Positions 7,880-16,649 of a stretch of DNA of 64,000 nucleotides are shown piece by piece (positions within the stretch are counted from its first letter, which is position 1; the number at the start of each line of letters is the position of its first letter). Location: the NCBI GenBank assembly GCA_963705515.1, contig CAVPJV010000001.1:248001-312000 (forward strand), in the 5' to 3' direction. The DNA comes from Gaiellasilicea sp963705515 (GTDB lineage: Bacteria; Actinomycetota; Thermoleophilia; Gaiellales; Gaiellaceae). Under the pieces are notes generated by a model, which saw only the letters and a program-made list of their open reading frames with translations, did not search any database and was not told the origin of the DNA. A program made the translations under genes and the position numbers.

Positions 7880-9640
7880 ATGGTGGAAGCGGCACCCGAC
7901 ACCCGGAGACAGCTGGGCCAGATCATGGTCGACGAGGGCTTCCTGACGGAAGACCAGCTTCTGGACGCCCTTGCCGAGCAGAATCGCAGCGGCACGCCGC
8001 TCGGAAAGGTGCTTGTCGATCTCGGCTTCGTCTCCCCCGGCGCGGTCGCCAACGCCCTCGCCGAGCAGCACGGCGGCCTGCTCCGCACCGAGTACGGCAC
8101 GAGTGCCGGCCTGCGTGAGATGGCCGCGCGCGCGCCGGTCCGTACCGAGGCCGCCGCCTCGGCGGCGACCCCGGTCCCGCCACCCGTGGCTGCACCGCCG
8201 CAGACGCCTCCGGCGGCGCCGCTCGGCTCGGGCCTTCGCTTGGCCGGTTCGGCCGCGGCCGAAGAGCCCGCAGCGGCTCCCGAGCCCGCCGCGCCTGCCC
8301 CGCAGCCCGAGCTCGCCGTCGAGCTGGCACCCGAGCCCGTCGCCGAGGTCGCGCCGCCCGAGCCGGAGCCCACACCCGAGCCCGAGCCGGCGGTCTCCGC
8401 CGCGGCCGAGGCCCGGATCCAGGAGCTCGAGTCGCAGCTGCACGGCGTCCTCACCGAGCGGAACTCGCTCGCGCAGAGCTTCAACGAGCTGCAGGCACGC
8501 CTCAGCGAAGCCGCCCAGGCACACGAGGCCGGCGTCAACGCCGAGATCCAGGAGCGCGTCGGCGCCCTCGAGAGCCAGTTGCAGGCCGCCGCCGCGAACC
8601 GCGAGGAGCTCGAGCGGGGGCAGCAGCAGGCCGTCGCCCAGATCGCCGAGCTGGAGGCCCGCCTGGCCGAGACCGACGGGAGCCGTCACGAGCTCGAGAG
8701 TGAGCTGGAGACGCTCCGCACCGTTGCAGCGGGCAGCGACGCGGCGCTGGCGAAGGCCGCCGCGCTCGAAGCCGAGCTCGAGCAGCTCCGCGCCCGCGCC
8801 AATGAGGATGCGAGCGACGAGCTCCGGCAGCTCGCCGAGCAGCGCGAAGCGGCCGAGGCGCGCGCGCAGTCGCTCGAGAGCGATCTTGCCCAGCTGCGCG
8901 AGCATGCCGATGCGGCGCTCCAGTCGGCTGCGACGGAGAAGGATTCAGAAGCGGCGAGGGCCGCAGAGCTCGAAGCCGAGCTCGAGCAGCTGCGCAGTCG
9001 CCAGGCCGAGGACGCGACCGCGCAGCTCCAGGAGCTGGCCGAGCAGCGGGAGGCGGCCGAGGCGCGCGCCCGGGCGCTCGACGCCGAGCTCGCCTCCCTG
9101 CGTGAGCAGGCGGCCGGCCAGGACGAGGGTCTCGCCGCTCAGGTCTCAGGTCTGAACGACGCGCTCCAGGCGCTGACGGTCGAGCGCGACGCCGCGCTCG
9201 AGCGCGCCACCGCGCTCGAGCCCGAGGTCGAGTCGCTCCGCGACCAGCTCCGCGACGCCGTTGCCCGCGTCCCGGTCGACGGCCCCCTGGCCGACGTGGC
9301 CGAGCTGCGCCGCCAGCTTGCCGCGCGCGAGCGGCGCCTGGGCGAGAGCGTCGGCGAGATCGCGAAGATGAACCGCGAGCACCGCGCCCTGCTTCAGCTC
9401 GTCGAGCGCCAGTTCCAGCTCGAGGAGACGACGACGTCCATGCCCGAGCCGAAGAGCGAGACGGCACACGTGCTCTTCGTTCCCTCGGCCACCGGCTACA
9501 CGCTGCTCGAGCGCGACGGGGTCGCTCCCGAGGCTGGCGACATCGTCGAGGTGGACGGCGACCGCTACGTCGTGCGCCGGCACGGCCCCTCGCCGCTGCC
9601 CGGCCCCAGGCGCCGCTGTGCCTACCTCGAGCGGGCCTGA
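7880..9640 (+). CDS. MshEN-type (GspE N-terminal) domain fused to a long coiled coil
   Basis: 586 residues. Residues 10-75 match the MshEN/T2SSE-N fold: QLGQIMVDEGFLTEDQLLDA and PLGKVLVDLGFVSPGAVANA form two copies of the L-x-x-L-G-x-x-L pattern that binds c-di-GMP in MshE. A Pro/Ala/Glu linker (about 95-180) precedes a heptad-rich coiled coil (about 185-510). The C-terminal ~65 residues form a small beta-rich domain (ETAHVLFVPSATGYTLLERD to PLPGPRRRCAYLERA). The ATPase part of GspE/PilB is absent. It may be a c-di-GMP-responsive structural or polar protein; function unproven. The ATG at 7880 lies 38 nt after the ligase gene. Confidence 0.7.
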   Translation: MVEAAPDTRRQLGQIMVDEGFLTEDQLLDALAEQNRSGTPLGKVLVDLGFVSPGAVANALAEQHGGLLRTEYGTSAGLREMAARAPVRTEAAASAATPVPPPVAAPPQTPPAAPLGSGLRLAGSAAAEEPAAAPEPAAPAPQPELAVELAPEPVAEVAPPEPEPTPEPEPAVSAAAEARIQELESQLHGVLTERNSLAQSFNELQARLSEAAQAHEAGVNAEIQERVGALESQLQAAAANREELERGQQQAVAQIAELEARLAETDGSRHELESELETLRTVAAGSDAALAKAAALEAELEQLRARANEDASDELRQLAEQREAAEARAQSLESDLAQLREHADAALQSAATEKDSEAARAAELEAELEQLRSRQAEDATAQLQELAEQREAAEARARALDAELASLREQAAGQDEGLAAQVSGLNDALQALTVERDAALERATALEPEVESLRDQLRDAVARVPVDGPLADVAELRRQLAARERRLGESVGEIAKMNREHRALLQLVERQFQLEETTTSMPEPKSETAHVLFVPSATGYTLLERDGVAPEAGDIVEVDGDRYVVRRHGPSPLPGPRRRCAYLERA

Positions 9641-10395
9641 CGCTTTCTCGCCCCGGGCTTGCGCTGCGGCGCCGGCTCGACCTCGGCCTGCGGCTCCTCG
9701 CGGGTGAGCGGCTCGTCCTCGGCCGGTGACTCGACGGCCGCGTTCTCCGGCTCGGGCTCGATCACCTCGGTCGCGACGACGGTCGCGCGTCCCTTTCGCG
9801 TCTGACGGCGCGCGCTCGCGACGGCGCGTTGCAGCTCGAGCTCGTTCGACGCCATCTGCTCGTCGAGCGCCTTCGCGGCGGCCTTCAACTCGTCGGCCCG
9901 GCCGTCTTCCGAGTAGAAGGAGACGCCGAGCTCGCGGATCCTCGCGTCGCGACGGCGCCGGAGCTGGAACTGCTCCTTGCGGAGCCGCGCGACATCGCGG
10001 CCGGCCCGCGTCCAGGCCGAGACCGACTCGACAGCGACACCGGCCTCGCCGCGCACGCGATCGGCAGTGCTGACGCCGATCTGGGAGATTGACGTCTCCG
10101 GCCAGCGGCGCGCGCCGGCCAGGAAGGCGGGGACGAGGCAGACGGCGAGGGCGATCGCGACGATGCCGACGACGACGAAGCCGGTCGTCGCCAGGACGAT
10201 CCCGAGCAGGAGCAGCACAGCCGTGGCCGAGAGCGCGAAGACGGGCGTTCCGTGTCCGAAAGAGCGCGGCTCGGCGTGCTGGACGTCGATCGGCACGTCG
10301 CGCTCGGTCGGCGGCGCGTCCGTGCGTCTGCCGCAGGAGGGGCAGAAGGTGGCGTCCGCGGGCAGGGCCCCGCCACAGTGGGAGCAGGTGTCCAC
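9622..10395 (-). CDS. Zinc-ribbon membrane protein
   Basis: 257 residues. The N-terminus is a double-zinc-ribbon-like motif, CSHCGGALPADATFCPSCGRR (C4, C7, C19, C22), followed by two adjacent membrane helices (about 53-95). A charged, helical cytoplasmic part (RLRKEQFQLRRRRDARIRELG) and an acidic, low-complexity tail end in a basic cluster. No enzyme motif; probably a scaffold or regulatory protein. GTG start at 10395. Its end overlaps the convergent coiled-coil gene by 19 nt. Confidence 0.65.
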   Translation of the reverse strand: MDTCSHCGGALPADATFCPSCGRRTDAPPTERDVPIDVQHAEPRSFGHGTPVFALSATAVLLLLGIVLATTGFVVVGIVAIALAVCLVPAFLAGARRWPETSISQIGVSTADRVRGEAGVAVESVSAWTRAGRDVARLRKEQFQLRRRRDARIRELGVSFYSEDGRADELKAAAKALDEQMASNELELQRAVASARRQTRKGRATVVATEVIEPEPENAAVESPAEDEPLTREEPQAEVEPAPQRKPGARKRQARSR

Positions 10396-10444
10396 GTCGC
10401 CGTTGTGTCCACCTCGCGCGGATGTCTAAACCCGGGCGCGCGGG

Positions 10445-10783
10445 TCAGTCGCTCCCGCTCTCGTTCCCGTCCTCACCGTCGTCCTTCGAGCCGACCACGG
10501 CGAACGACCTGTCGAGCTGGACGTCGACCTGGCTGCCGTCGGCCTTCGTCACCTCGACCTCGTAGTAGCTCTCCTCGTCGCCGACCTCGGTGCCGGTGAC
10601 CTTGCCGCCGCCGGTCTCGGCCAGGGCGGCGGCCTTGGCCTTCGCGAGCGCGTCGCCCGTGATCGGCGTGCCGGAGCCGTCGTCTCCGCCGGCGGCGACT
10701 GCCGCGCCGCCGCCGATCGCGGCCACCGCGAGAGCGCCTGCGGCGACGAGTGCGGTGTTGCGATTCCTGAAGCTCCTGGACAT
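10445..10783 (-). CDS. Secreted PepSY-domain protein
   Basis: 112 residues from the ATG at 10783, chosen because AAGGAGG stands 5-6 nt upstream. An N-terminal hydrophobic helix (ALVAAGALAVAAIGGGAAVA) is a signal peptide or anchor. The rest is a PepSY fold (ITGDALAKAKAAALAETGGG then YYEVEVTKADGSQVDVQLD), followed by an acidic tail. PepSY proteins often accompany two-component systems and modulate proteases or sensors outside the membrane. The divergent regulator/kinase pair at 10892 shares its promoter region, so it is likely a target or accessory of that system. Confidence 0.8.
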   Translation of the reverse strand: MSRSFRNRNTALVAAGALAVAAIGGGAAVAAGGDDGSGTPITGDALAKAKAAALAETGGGKVTGTEVGDEESYYEVEVTKADGSQVDVQLDRSFAVVGSKDDGEDGNESGSD

Positions 10784-10829
10784 GACTTCCTCCTTGTCCG
10801 TCGTAGTGAGCTTCACCGTAGGAGGCTCG

Positions 10830-10874
10830 GATGAAGCGTCGATGAGAGCGGACTCTCATCTGGCTCTCATCCAG
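10830..10874. promoter_or_regulatory. Probable OmpR-family operator, paired 11-bp repeats
   Basis: In the divergent gap between the PepSY gene and the response regulator lie GATGAAGCGTC-GATGAGAGCGG (10830-10851) and then CTCTCATCTGG-CTCTCATCCAG (10853-10874). Each half is an 11-bp direct repeat, and the two halves are inverted relative to each other (GATGAGAG versus CTCTCATC). Eleven-bp repeats are the usual layout of OmpR/PhoB-type sites, so autoregulation and control of the PepSY gene by the adjacent regulator is the simplest reading. Confidence 0.65.
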
Positions 10875-10891
10875 GCGGCGACAATGCGGGG

Positions 10892-11569
10892 ATGCGCGTT
10901 CTCGTCGTCGAGGACGAGATGAAGATGGGCAGCCTGCTCAGGCGCGGGCTCCAGGAGGAAGGTCACGCGGCGGACGTCGCGCGCACGGGTGACGACGCTC
11001 TCTGGATGAGTGCGGCCGTCGACTACGACGCGATCGTCCTGGACGTGATGCTGCCCGGCCGGGACGGCTTCGAGGTCTGCCGCGAGCTGCGTGAGCGAGG
11101 CGTCTGGGCGCCGGTGCTGATGCTCACCGCCCGCAACGCCGTCGAGGACCGCATCTCGGGGCTTGACGCCGGCGCCGACGACTATCTGCCGAAGCCGTTC
11201 GCGTTCGGCGAGCTGCTCGCCCGCCTGCGCGCGCTCGCCCGCCGGGGCGCGCCGGAGCGGCCGCCCGCGCTCGAGGCGGGCGGGCTGCGGCTCGATCCCT
11301 CGACGCATCAAGTCTGGCGCGGCGAGACCGCGATCGAGCTCTCGCCGAAGGAGTTCGCGCTGCTCGAGACGTTCATGCGCCGGCCGGGGCAGGTGCTCTC
11401 GCGCTACCAGCTGCTCGAGCACGCCTGGGACATCGCCTACGAGAACAAGTCGAACGTGGTCGACGTCTACGTCCGCTACCTCCGCGAGAAGGTCGACCGG
11501 CCCTTCGGCGTCGAGTCGCTCGAGACGGTGCGCGGCGCCGGCTACCGGCTGCGGCCGGAGGCGTCGTGA
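10892..11569 (+). CDS. OmpR-family response regulator
   Basis: 225 residues. Receiver domain (1-118) with acidic pocket VEDE, phospho-acceptor Asp in IVLDVMLPGRDG (about 51), Thr in LMLTARN and Lys in LPKPFAF. A winged-helix output domain (about 128-222) with SPKEFALLETFMRRPGQVLSR and VDVYVRYLREKVD. It activates or represses genes when phosphorylated by the kinase encoded next, with which it shares a GTGA overlap. The paired 11-bp repeats just upstream are a likely self-regulatory site. Confidence 0.92.
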   Translation: MRVLVVEDEMKMGSLLRRGLQEEGHAADVARTGDDALWMSAAVDYDAIVLDVMLPGRDGFEVCRELRERGVWAPVLMLTARNAVEDRISGLDAGADDYLPKPFAFGELLARLRALARRGAPERPPALEAGGLRLDPSTHQVWRGETAIELSPKEFALLETFMRRPGQVLSRYQLLEHAWDIAYENKSNVVDVYVRYLREKVDRPFGVESLETVRGAGYRLRPEAS

Positions 11570-12637
11570 GCCGTTGGCCGCTCCGTCTGCGGCTGACGGT
11601 GCTCTTCGCCGCGGCGAGCGCCGCCGTGCTCGCGGCCGTCGGCACGATCCTCTACCTCAGCGTCGAGTCGGCGCTCAACGAGCAGATCGCCGAGCATCCC
11701 GCGACCCGCCTCGACGCGATCGGCGACCGGAACGAGGTGCTCGCGTCGCTGCTCGCGCTGCTGCTCATCGTCGGGCCGATCGCGCTGCTGCTCGCCGCGT
11801 TCGCCGGCTACCGGCTCGCGGGGGCGGCGCTGCGCCCGGTCGAGTCGATGCGGCGCGAGGCGGCGGCGATCTCCTCGGAGACGTCCGGGCGGCGGCTGCC
11901 CGTCCCGGAGCGCGCGCGACGAGGTGCGGCGGCTCGGCGAGACGCTGAACGAGATGCTCGAACGGCTCGACGAGGGACTGCTCCGGGAGCGCCGCTTCGT
12001 CGCCGACGCCGGCCACGAGCTGCGGACGCCGCTGGCGCTCCTGCGCACCGAGCTCGAGCTGGCGCTGCGGGGTCAGCGCTCGCACGAGGAGCTGGAAGCG
12101 GCGCTGCGCTCGGCGGCGGAGGAGGTCGAGCGCCTGATCCGGCTTGCGGAAGCGCTGCTCGTGCTCGAGGGTGCAGGCGCGGTCGAGCTCCGACTCGAGG
12201 AGCTCGACGCGCGCGAGCTGCTCGACGCCGTCGCGCGCAGGTTCGCGTCGCGCGCAGCCGCAGCCGGCCGCGCGATCGAGGTCGACGGCGGCGGCACGTT
12301 CCGCGGCGATCGCGACCGGCTCGAGCAGGCGCTCGGCAGCCTCGTCGACAACGCGCTCGCGCATGGCGAGGGGACGGTGCGGCTTGAAGCCGAGCCGGGC
12401 GACGACACGATCGTCCTCCGGGTTGCCGACGAAGGCCCCGGCTTCCCGGACGACTTCGCGCTGCGGGCGTTCGAGCGCTTCAGCCGCGCCGACGAGGCGC
12501 GGACGAGCGGCGGCGCCGGTCTCGGGCTCGCGATCGTCGACGCCGTCGCCCGGGCGCACGGCGGGAGCGCCTCGGCGTCAGGCTCGACCGTGACGCTCGT
12601 CCTGCCGGCTCATCGCAGTTTCATCCACGAGCCCTAG
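11566..12637 (+). CDS. Sensor histidine kinase (frameshifted)
   Basis: Two frames together make one kinase. The first (from 11566) has two membrane helices (about residues 10-30 and 62-85) and a HAMP-like segment (LRPVESMRREAAAISSE). The second carries the H-box FVADAGHELRTPLALL, N-box LVDNALAHG, and G-boxes VADEGPGFPD and GAGLGLAIV. The break is at 11908-11911, where removing one base gives LPVP-SARDEVRRLGE and restores the frame; the full span is 3n+1. The gene looks otherwise intact, so a one-base insertion error is likelier than decay. It pairs with the regulator at 10892. Confidence 0.8.
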
Positions 12638-12647
12638 CCTCCGCGGA

Positions 12648-13346
12648 GTGACTCGAATCGTCGTCCTCATGCTCGTTCTGCTGGCGGCCGGGTGTGGCAC
12701 CGCCGAGCAGGCTGCGCTGCCGCAGGGCATCGACTCGGTCGAGATCGACCCGTCGCGCTTCAGCGCCGAGATCGACCACCCCTACTGGCCGATGGCCCCC
12801 GGAACCGTCTGGGTCTACCGCGAGGGCGACCAGCGGATCGAGGTCACCGTCACCGACCGGACGCGCACCGTCATGGGCGTCGAGACGCGCGTCGTGCACG
12901 ACTTCGTCACCGAGGACGGCGTCCCCGTCGAGGACACGTTCGACTGGTACGCGCAGGACGACGACGGCAACCTCTGGTACTTCGGCGAGGACACGACCGA
13001 GTTCGAGGACGGCGAGCCGGTGGGCCACGCCGGCGCCTGGGAGGCGGGCGTCGACGGCGCACTCCCGGGGATCGCGCTGCCGGGCGAGCCGGAGGTCGGG
13101 ATGACCTATCGGCAGGAGTATTACGCCGGAGAGGCGGAGGACCGCGCCGAGGTGCTGAGCCTGGACGAGGACGTCGGCGTCCCCTTCGGCGACTTCACGG
13201 GCGCGCTCGAGACTGAGGACACGACGCCGCTCGAGCCCGACGTCGTCGAGCGCAAGTACTACGCCCGCGACGTTGGCCCGGTGCTCGCCGTGACGGTCGG
13301 CGGCGAGGGTGAGCGGGAGGAGCTCGTCAGCGTCTCCCGCCCCTAG
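12648..13346 (+). CDS. Hypothetical lipoprotein
   Basis: 232 residues with a type II signal peptide: hydrophobic MLVLLAAG followed by the lipobox Cys (LAAGC, Cys about 16). The mature part is acidic and rich in Trp/Tyr/Gly, with PMAPGTVWVYREGDQRIEV and repeated beta-strand patterns, typical of an extracytoplasmic beta-sandwich. No enzymatic motif is recognised. GTG start 11 nt after the histidine kinase, so it is probably cotranscribed with the two-component system and may act in the same envelope response. Confidence 0.7.
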   Translation: MTRIVVLMLVLLAAGCGTAEQAALPQGIDSVEIDPSRFSAEIDHPYWPMAPGTVWVYREGDQRIEVTVTDRTRTVMGVETRVVHDFVTEDGVPVEDTFDWYAQDDDGNLWYFGEDTTEFEDGEPVGHAGAWEAGVDGALPGIALPGEPEVGMTYRQEYYAGEAEDRAEVLSLDEDVGVPFGDFTGALETEDTTPLEPDVVERKYYARDVGPVLAVTVGGEGEREELVSVSRP

Positions 13347-13349
13347 CCC

Positions 13350-15464
13350 TCAGGAGTGGCCGAAGCGGATGTCCGGCAGGATCCGGTCGAGCCAGCGCGG
13401 CTGCGCCCAGGCCACGGGGCCGAGCAGACGCAGCAGCACCGGCATCAGCACGAGCCGGATCAGCGCGGCGTCGAGCAGCACGGCGACGCCGAGGATCACG
13501 CCCATCTCCTTGGGCGGCAGCGGCCCGGAGAGCGCGAAGGTGAAGAAGATCGCCACCATCACGGCGGCGGCCGCGAAGATCACGCGCCCGGAGTGGGCGA
13601 CGCCGCCGACCATCGCGTCCTTCACGTCGCCGGTGCGGTCCCAGTGCTCCTTCGCCGAGGAGAGCAGGAAGACCGTGTAGTCCATCGAGATGGCGAAGAT
13701 CATCGCGAAGAAGAAGACCGGCCCCCAGGCGTCGAGGAACCCCTGCGACTCGAAGCCGAGGAGGCCGGTGCCGTTCCCCTCCTGGAAGATCAGCCGGGCG
13801 ACGCCGAAGGCGGCCGCCGTGGCGAGCAGGTTCGTGACGACACCCGCAGCCGCGATCACAGGCGCCTGCAGTGCGAGGAGCAGGAGCAGGAAGCCGAGCA
13901 CGAGCACGACTCCGACGACGAGCGGCGTCCGCGCGGAGAGCGCCGCCTCGAGATCGTGGTTCTCTGCGACCGAGCCGCCGACGAGCGCCCCGGCGGGCAG
14001 GGCGGCGCGCAGCCGGTCGATCGTGTCGCCGACCGCCGGGTCGGACGGGTCGACCGTGGGCACGGCCTGGAGCAGCGCGCTCGACGCCGACTCCCCCGCA
14101 GCGACGACCTGCGCGATGCCGGCGTCGCTGCGAAGCACCTCGGCGGCCGCTCTGGCGGAGTCACTCGGGACGACGACCTGGAGCGCGCCGGGTGCGCCCG
14201 GGCCGAAGGCCGCCTGGACGAGGTCGTAGCCGCGGCGGGACGAGTCCCCCGACGGGACGACCTTGATCGAGGGCATCCCGGTCTTCAGCCCGATCGCGGG
14301 GAGGGCGAGCACGACGAGCAGCGCCGTGGCCGCGAGCCCCCAGGCGACGGGGCGCCGCCAGAGCCGCTCGGCCCAGCGCGCGAACGCGGGAGAGCGGTGC
14401 TCGCCGGCGTGCACCCACGAGAGGCCGAGCCGGTCGACGCGGGGGCCGAGCTTCGCGAGCACGACCGGCAGCAGGGTCAGCGTCGCCGCGAGCACGAAGA
14501 TCACCGAGAGCATGATCCCGAGCGCCATCGAGCGGAACGCGGGGCTCGGCACGAGCATCACCGCGGAGAGGGAGACGAGCACGGTCAGGCCGGAGAAGAG
14601 GACGGCCTTGCCGGCGGTGTCCATCGCCGCGGCGACGGCCTCCACGGGCGGCAGCTTCGAGCCGAAGAGGGCGCCGCGGAAGCGGTGGACGACGAACAGC
14701 GCGTAGTCGATCCCGAGCGCGAGCGCGAACATGAGCGCGAAGTTCATCGCCCAGATCGAGACGTCCGCGACCTGCGCTGCGAGGAAGAGCGAGCCGGCAG
14801 CGGCGACGAGCCCGAGGATCGTCAGCATCAGCGGCAGCCCGGCCGCGACCAGCGACCCGAACGCGAGGACGAGGATCGCGAGCGTCACCGGCCACGAGAT
14901 CAGCTCCGACTTCATCATCGCCTCGCGGTTGGCGGTGTTGAAGTCCGACCAGAGGCCCGAGGCGCCGGTGAGCGCGACCTCGACGTCCGCGCCGCCCGCG
15001 TCGGCCAGCTCGCCCTTCAGCTCGTCCGCGGCGCGGACCATGTCGGTGGGGCTGCCGGCAGCGCCGGCCTGGACGATCGCGGTGTGGCCGTCACGAGAGA
15101 TCGAGACACCCGCCCGAGGCGGCACGACCGCGGCGACGTGCTCGTTGCCGCGCAGCACTGCCTCGACCCGCGAGAGCGTCTGTTGGAACGCGGTGTCGCC
15201 GGCCCCGTGCTCCTGCGAGTGGACGACGACGAGCAGCGCCGAGCTCGAGAGGCCCCGGAACTCGCGCTCGACGAGTGCGCGCGCGTCGACCGATTCAGAG
15301 CCGGACGCCTCCCAGCCGGCACCCGAGAGCGCATGCTCGACGCGTGGCGCGAGCAGGCCGAGCGGGAGTGCGAGCGCGACCCAGGCGAGCGCGACGACCT
15401 TGCCGTGCGTCGCCGTCCAGCGTCCCAGCCGGCCCAGAGGTCCGAAGGGCGTCACTGGACGCAT
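13350..15464 (-). CDS. MmpL/RND-type membrane transporter
   Basis: 704 residues from the ATG at 15464, which overlaps the end of the DUF2892 gene by 13 nt. One N-terminal membrane helix, a large extracytoplasmic loop, then six helices, repeated once: 12 helices in all. MMPL-family landmarks are FALALGIDYALFVVHRFR in the first half and AISMDYTVFLLSSAKEHWD in the second, with intramembrane Asp-Tyr pairs for proton coupling. It probably exports lipids or hydrophobic compounds, or supports envelope assembly. It is the last gene of the arsR-DUF2892-MmpL operon, so it is probably induced by the ArsR ligand. Confidence 0.88.
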   Translation of the reverse strand: MRPVTPFGPLGRLGRWTATHGKVVALAWVALALPLGLLAPRVEHALSGAGWEASGSESVDARALVEREFRGLSSSALLVVVHSQEHGAGDTAFQQTLSRVEAVLRGNEHVAAVVPPRAGVSISRDGHTAIVQAGAAGSPTDMVRAADELKGELADAGGADVEVALTGASGLWSDFNTANREAMMKSELISWPVTLAILVLAFGSLVAAGLPLMLTILGLVAAAGSLFLAAQVADVSIWAMNFALMFALALGIDYALFVVHRFRGALFGSKLPPVEAVAAAMDTAGKAVLFSGLTVLVSLSAVMLVPSPAFRSMALGIMLSVIFVLAATLTLLPVVLAKLGPRVDRLGLSWVHAGEHRSPAFARWAERLWRRPVAWGLAATALLVVLALPAIGLKTGMPSIKVVPSGDSSRRGYDLVQAAFGPGAPGALQVVVPSDSARAAAEVLRSDAGIAQVVAAGESASSALLQAVPTVDPSDPAVGDTIDRLRAALPAGALVGGSVAENHDLEAALSARTPLVVGVVLVLGFLLLLLALQAPVIAAAGVVTNLLATAAAFGVARLIFQEGNGTGLLGFESQGFLDAWGPVFFFAMIFAISMDYTVFLLSSAKEHWDRTGDVKDAMVGGVAHSGRVIFAAAAVMVAIFFTFALSGPLPPKEMGVILGVAVLLDAALIRLVLMPVLLRLLGPVAWAQPRWLDRILPDIRFGHS

Positions 15465-15670
15465 CCCTTCCGGAAGCCGAAGACGCGTTCGAGCACGACC
15501 GAGGCCGGGCAGGCGCCGACCGCGACGAAGGCCCACTGGCTCAGCGCGACGAAGGCGGTGAGGAGCAGGAACCAGGGGCTGACGAGGGCGGCCAGGACCG
15601 CGCTCGTGAGGGTGACGGTGCCGGCGAGCAGGAAGAGGACCCGCTCGAGCGGCCAGCGCTGGGCGCTCAT
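15452..15670 (-). CDS. DUF2892 (YgaP transmembrane-like) protein
   Basis: 72 residues with two membrane helices (about 10-30 and 33-50) followed by the family signature GACPASVVLERVFGF and a C-terminal Cys. In E. coli YgaP this domain anchors a rhodanese and is encoded next to the ArsR-type regulator YgaV; here an ArsR gene overlaps it by an ATGA (15667-15670). Without a rhodanese domain its job is open; sulfur or redox handling is inferred from the arrangement. Confidence 0.75.
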   Translation of the reverse strand: MSAQRWPLERVLFLLAGTVTLTSAVLAALVSPWFLLLTAFVALSQWAFVAVGACPASVVLERVFGFRKGCVQ

Positions 15671-16005
15671 CGCAGACCTCCGGAGACGAGCTCGTTCAGT
15701 TCCGCGAGCTGGCGCTGCAGGCTGCCACAGACCTGCTCGCAGAGGGCGAACACCGAGTCGTCGGCGATGCTGTAGAGCGAGAGGTTGCCCTCCTTGCGCC
15801 GCCCGACGATGCCGGCCTGGGCGAGCACGCCGAGGTGCTTCGAGACGTTCTGCTGCGAGCTGCCGAGCGCGTCGGTCAGATCCTGGACGCTCGTCTCGCC
15901 CTCGCGCAGTCGGTCGAGGATGCGGATGCGGGTCGGCTCGCCGATGACGCGGAAGCGCTGCGCGATCAGCTCTGCGAGAGAATCGGGAATGGGATGGGGT
16001 AGCAC
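15667..16005 (-). CDS. ArsR-family transcriptional regulator
   Basis: 112 residues from the GTG at 16005, preceded by AAGGAG at about 8 nt; a TTG at 16050 in frame lacks such a site. Winged helix: RIRILDRLREGETSVQDLTD, recognition helix SSQQNVSKHLGVLAQAGIV. Two Cys in the C-terminal helix (ALCEQVCGSL) could form a metal or thiol/persulfide sensor as in BigR/YgaV relatives; there is no CxC metal site in alpha-3. First gene of the operon with DUF2892 and MmpL. A palindrome at 16047-16062 is its likely operator. Confidence 0.85.
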   Translation of the reverse strand: MLPHPIPDSLAELIAQRFRVIGEPTRIRILDRLREGETSVQDLTDALGSSQQNVSKHLGVLAQAGIVGRRKEGNLSLYSIADDSVFALCEQVCGSLQRQLAELNELVSGGLR

Positions 16006-16046
16006 GTGCGTTGCTCCTTGGTCGAGTTCGACCGCTAGACTACCGA

Positions 16047-16062
16047 ACAACTACAGAGTTGT
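16047..16062. promoter_or_regulatory. Palindromic ArsR operator candidate
   Basis: ACAACT-ACAG-AGTTGT is a perfect 6-bp inverted repeat, unusually AT-rich for this region. It lies between the divergent arsR (start 16005) and thioredoxin gene (start 16080), placed to control both. ArsR-family dimers bind such short palindromes. Confidence 0.6.
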
Positions 16063-16079
16063 AAAGTGGGAGGTAGAGC

Positions 16080-16640
16080 ATGGATGTGACCGAGCAGACC
16101 TTCGAGCGGGACGTGATCGAGGCGTCCGGGGCCAGCCCGGTGCTGGTCGACTTCTGGGCGCCGTGGTGCGGGCCTTGCCATGCGCTCGCGCCGGTGCTTG
16201 AGCGGGCCGTGGCCGATCATCCGGGCGTGACGCTCGTAAAGGTGAACGTGGACGAGAACCCCGGCCTGTCCGCCCGGTACGGGATCTCGGGCATCCCCGC
16301 CGTGAAGGCGTTCCGGAACGGCGCCGTCGTAAGCGAGTTCGTCGGCGCACAGCCGCCCGCCGTCGTCGGGGAGTTCGTGGGCGCGCTCGCCGGGCCTTCG
16401 CCGCTCGACCGGGTCGTCTCCGAGCTGCGTGAGAGCGGCGCGTTCCCGGAGGTGCTCCCCGCGCTCGAGCGCGGCGACCTCGAGCTCGCGCTCCGCGTGC
16501 TGCTCGAGGAGGTCGACCACGCGGAGGGCGACCGCCGCGACGGGATCCGCCGGTTGATGGTGCTGCTCTTCGACGAGCTCGGCCCCGAGCACCCGCTCAC
16601 GCTTCGCTACCGGCGCAGCCTGGCGACCGCGCTCTACTAG
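16080..16640 (+). CDS. Thioredoxin-domain protein, CnoX/YbbN-like
   Basis: 186 residues. An N-terminal thioredoxin domain (1-105) with active site WAPWCGPCHAL and cis-Pro in SGIPAVKAF is followed by a helical tetratricopeptide-like tail (about 110-186; GDLELALRVLLEEVDHAEGD, ending LTLRYRRSLATALY). This arrangement is that of co-chaperedoxin CnoX, which protects or hands over oxidised proteins to chaperonin. It is divergent from an arsR whose operator candidate lies 18 bp upstream, hinting at redox-linked control. The VOC gene follows after 9 nt. Confidence 0.88.
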   Translation: MDVTEQTFERDVIEASGASPVLVDFWAPWCGPCHALAPVLERAVADHPGVTLVKVNVDENPGLSARYGISGIPAVKAFRNGAVVSEFVGAQPPAVVGEFVGALAGPSPLDRVVSELRESGAFPEVLPALERGDLELALRVLLEEVDHAEGDRRDGIRRLMVLLFDELGPEHPLTLRYRRSLATALY

Positions 16641-16649
16641 GCTCCCGGC

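Noticed and set aside
13356..15947. Very long plus-strand frame (863 codons) opposite the MmpL gene
   Set aside because: Charged, motif-free antisense of a clear 12-helix transporter, caused by high GC.
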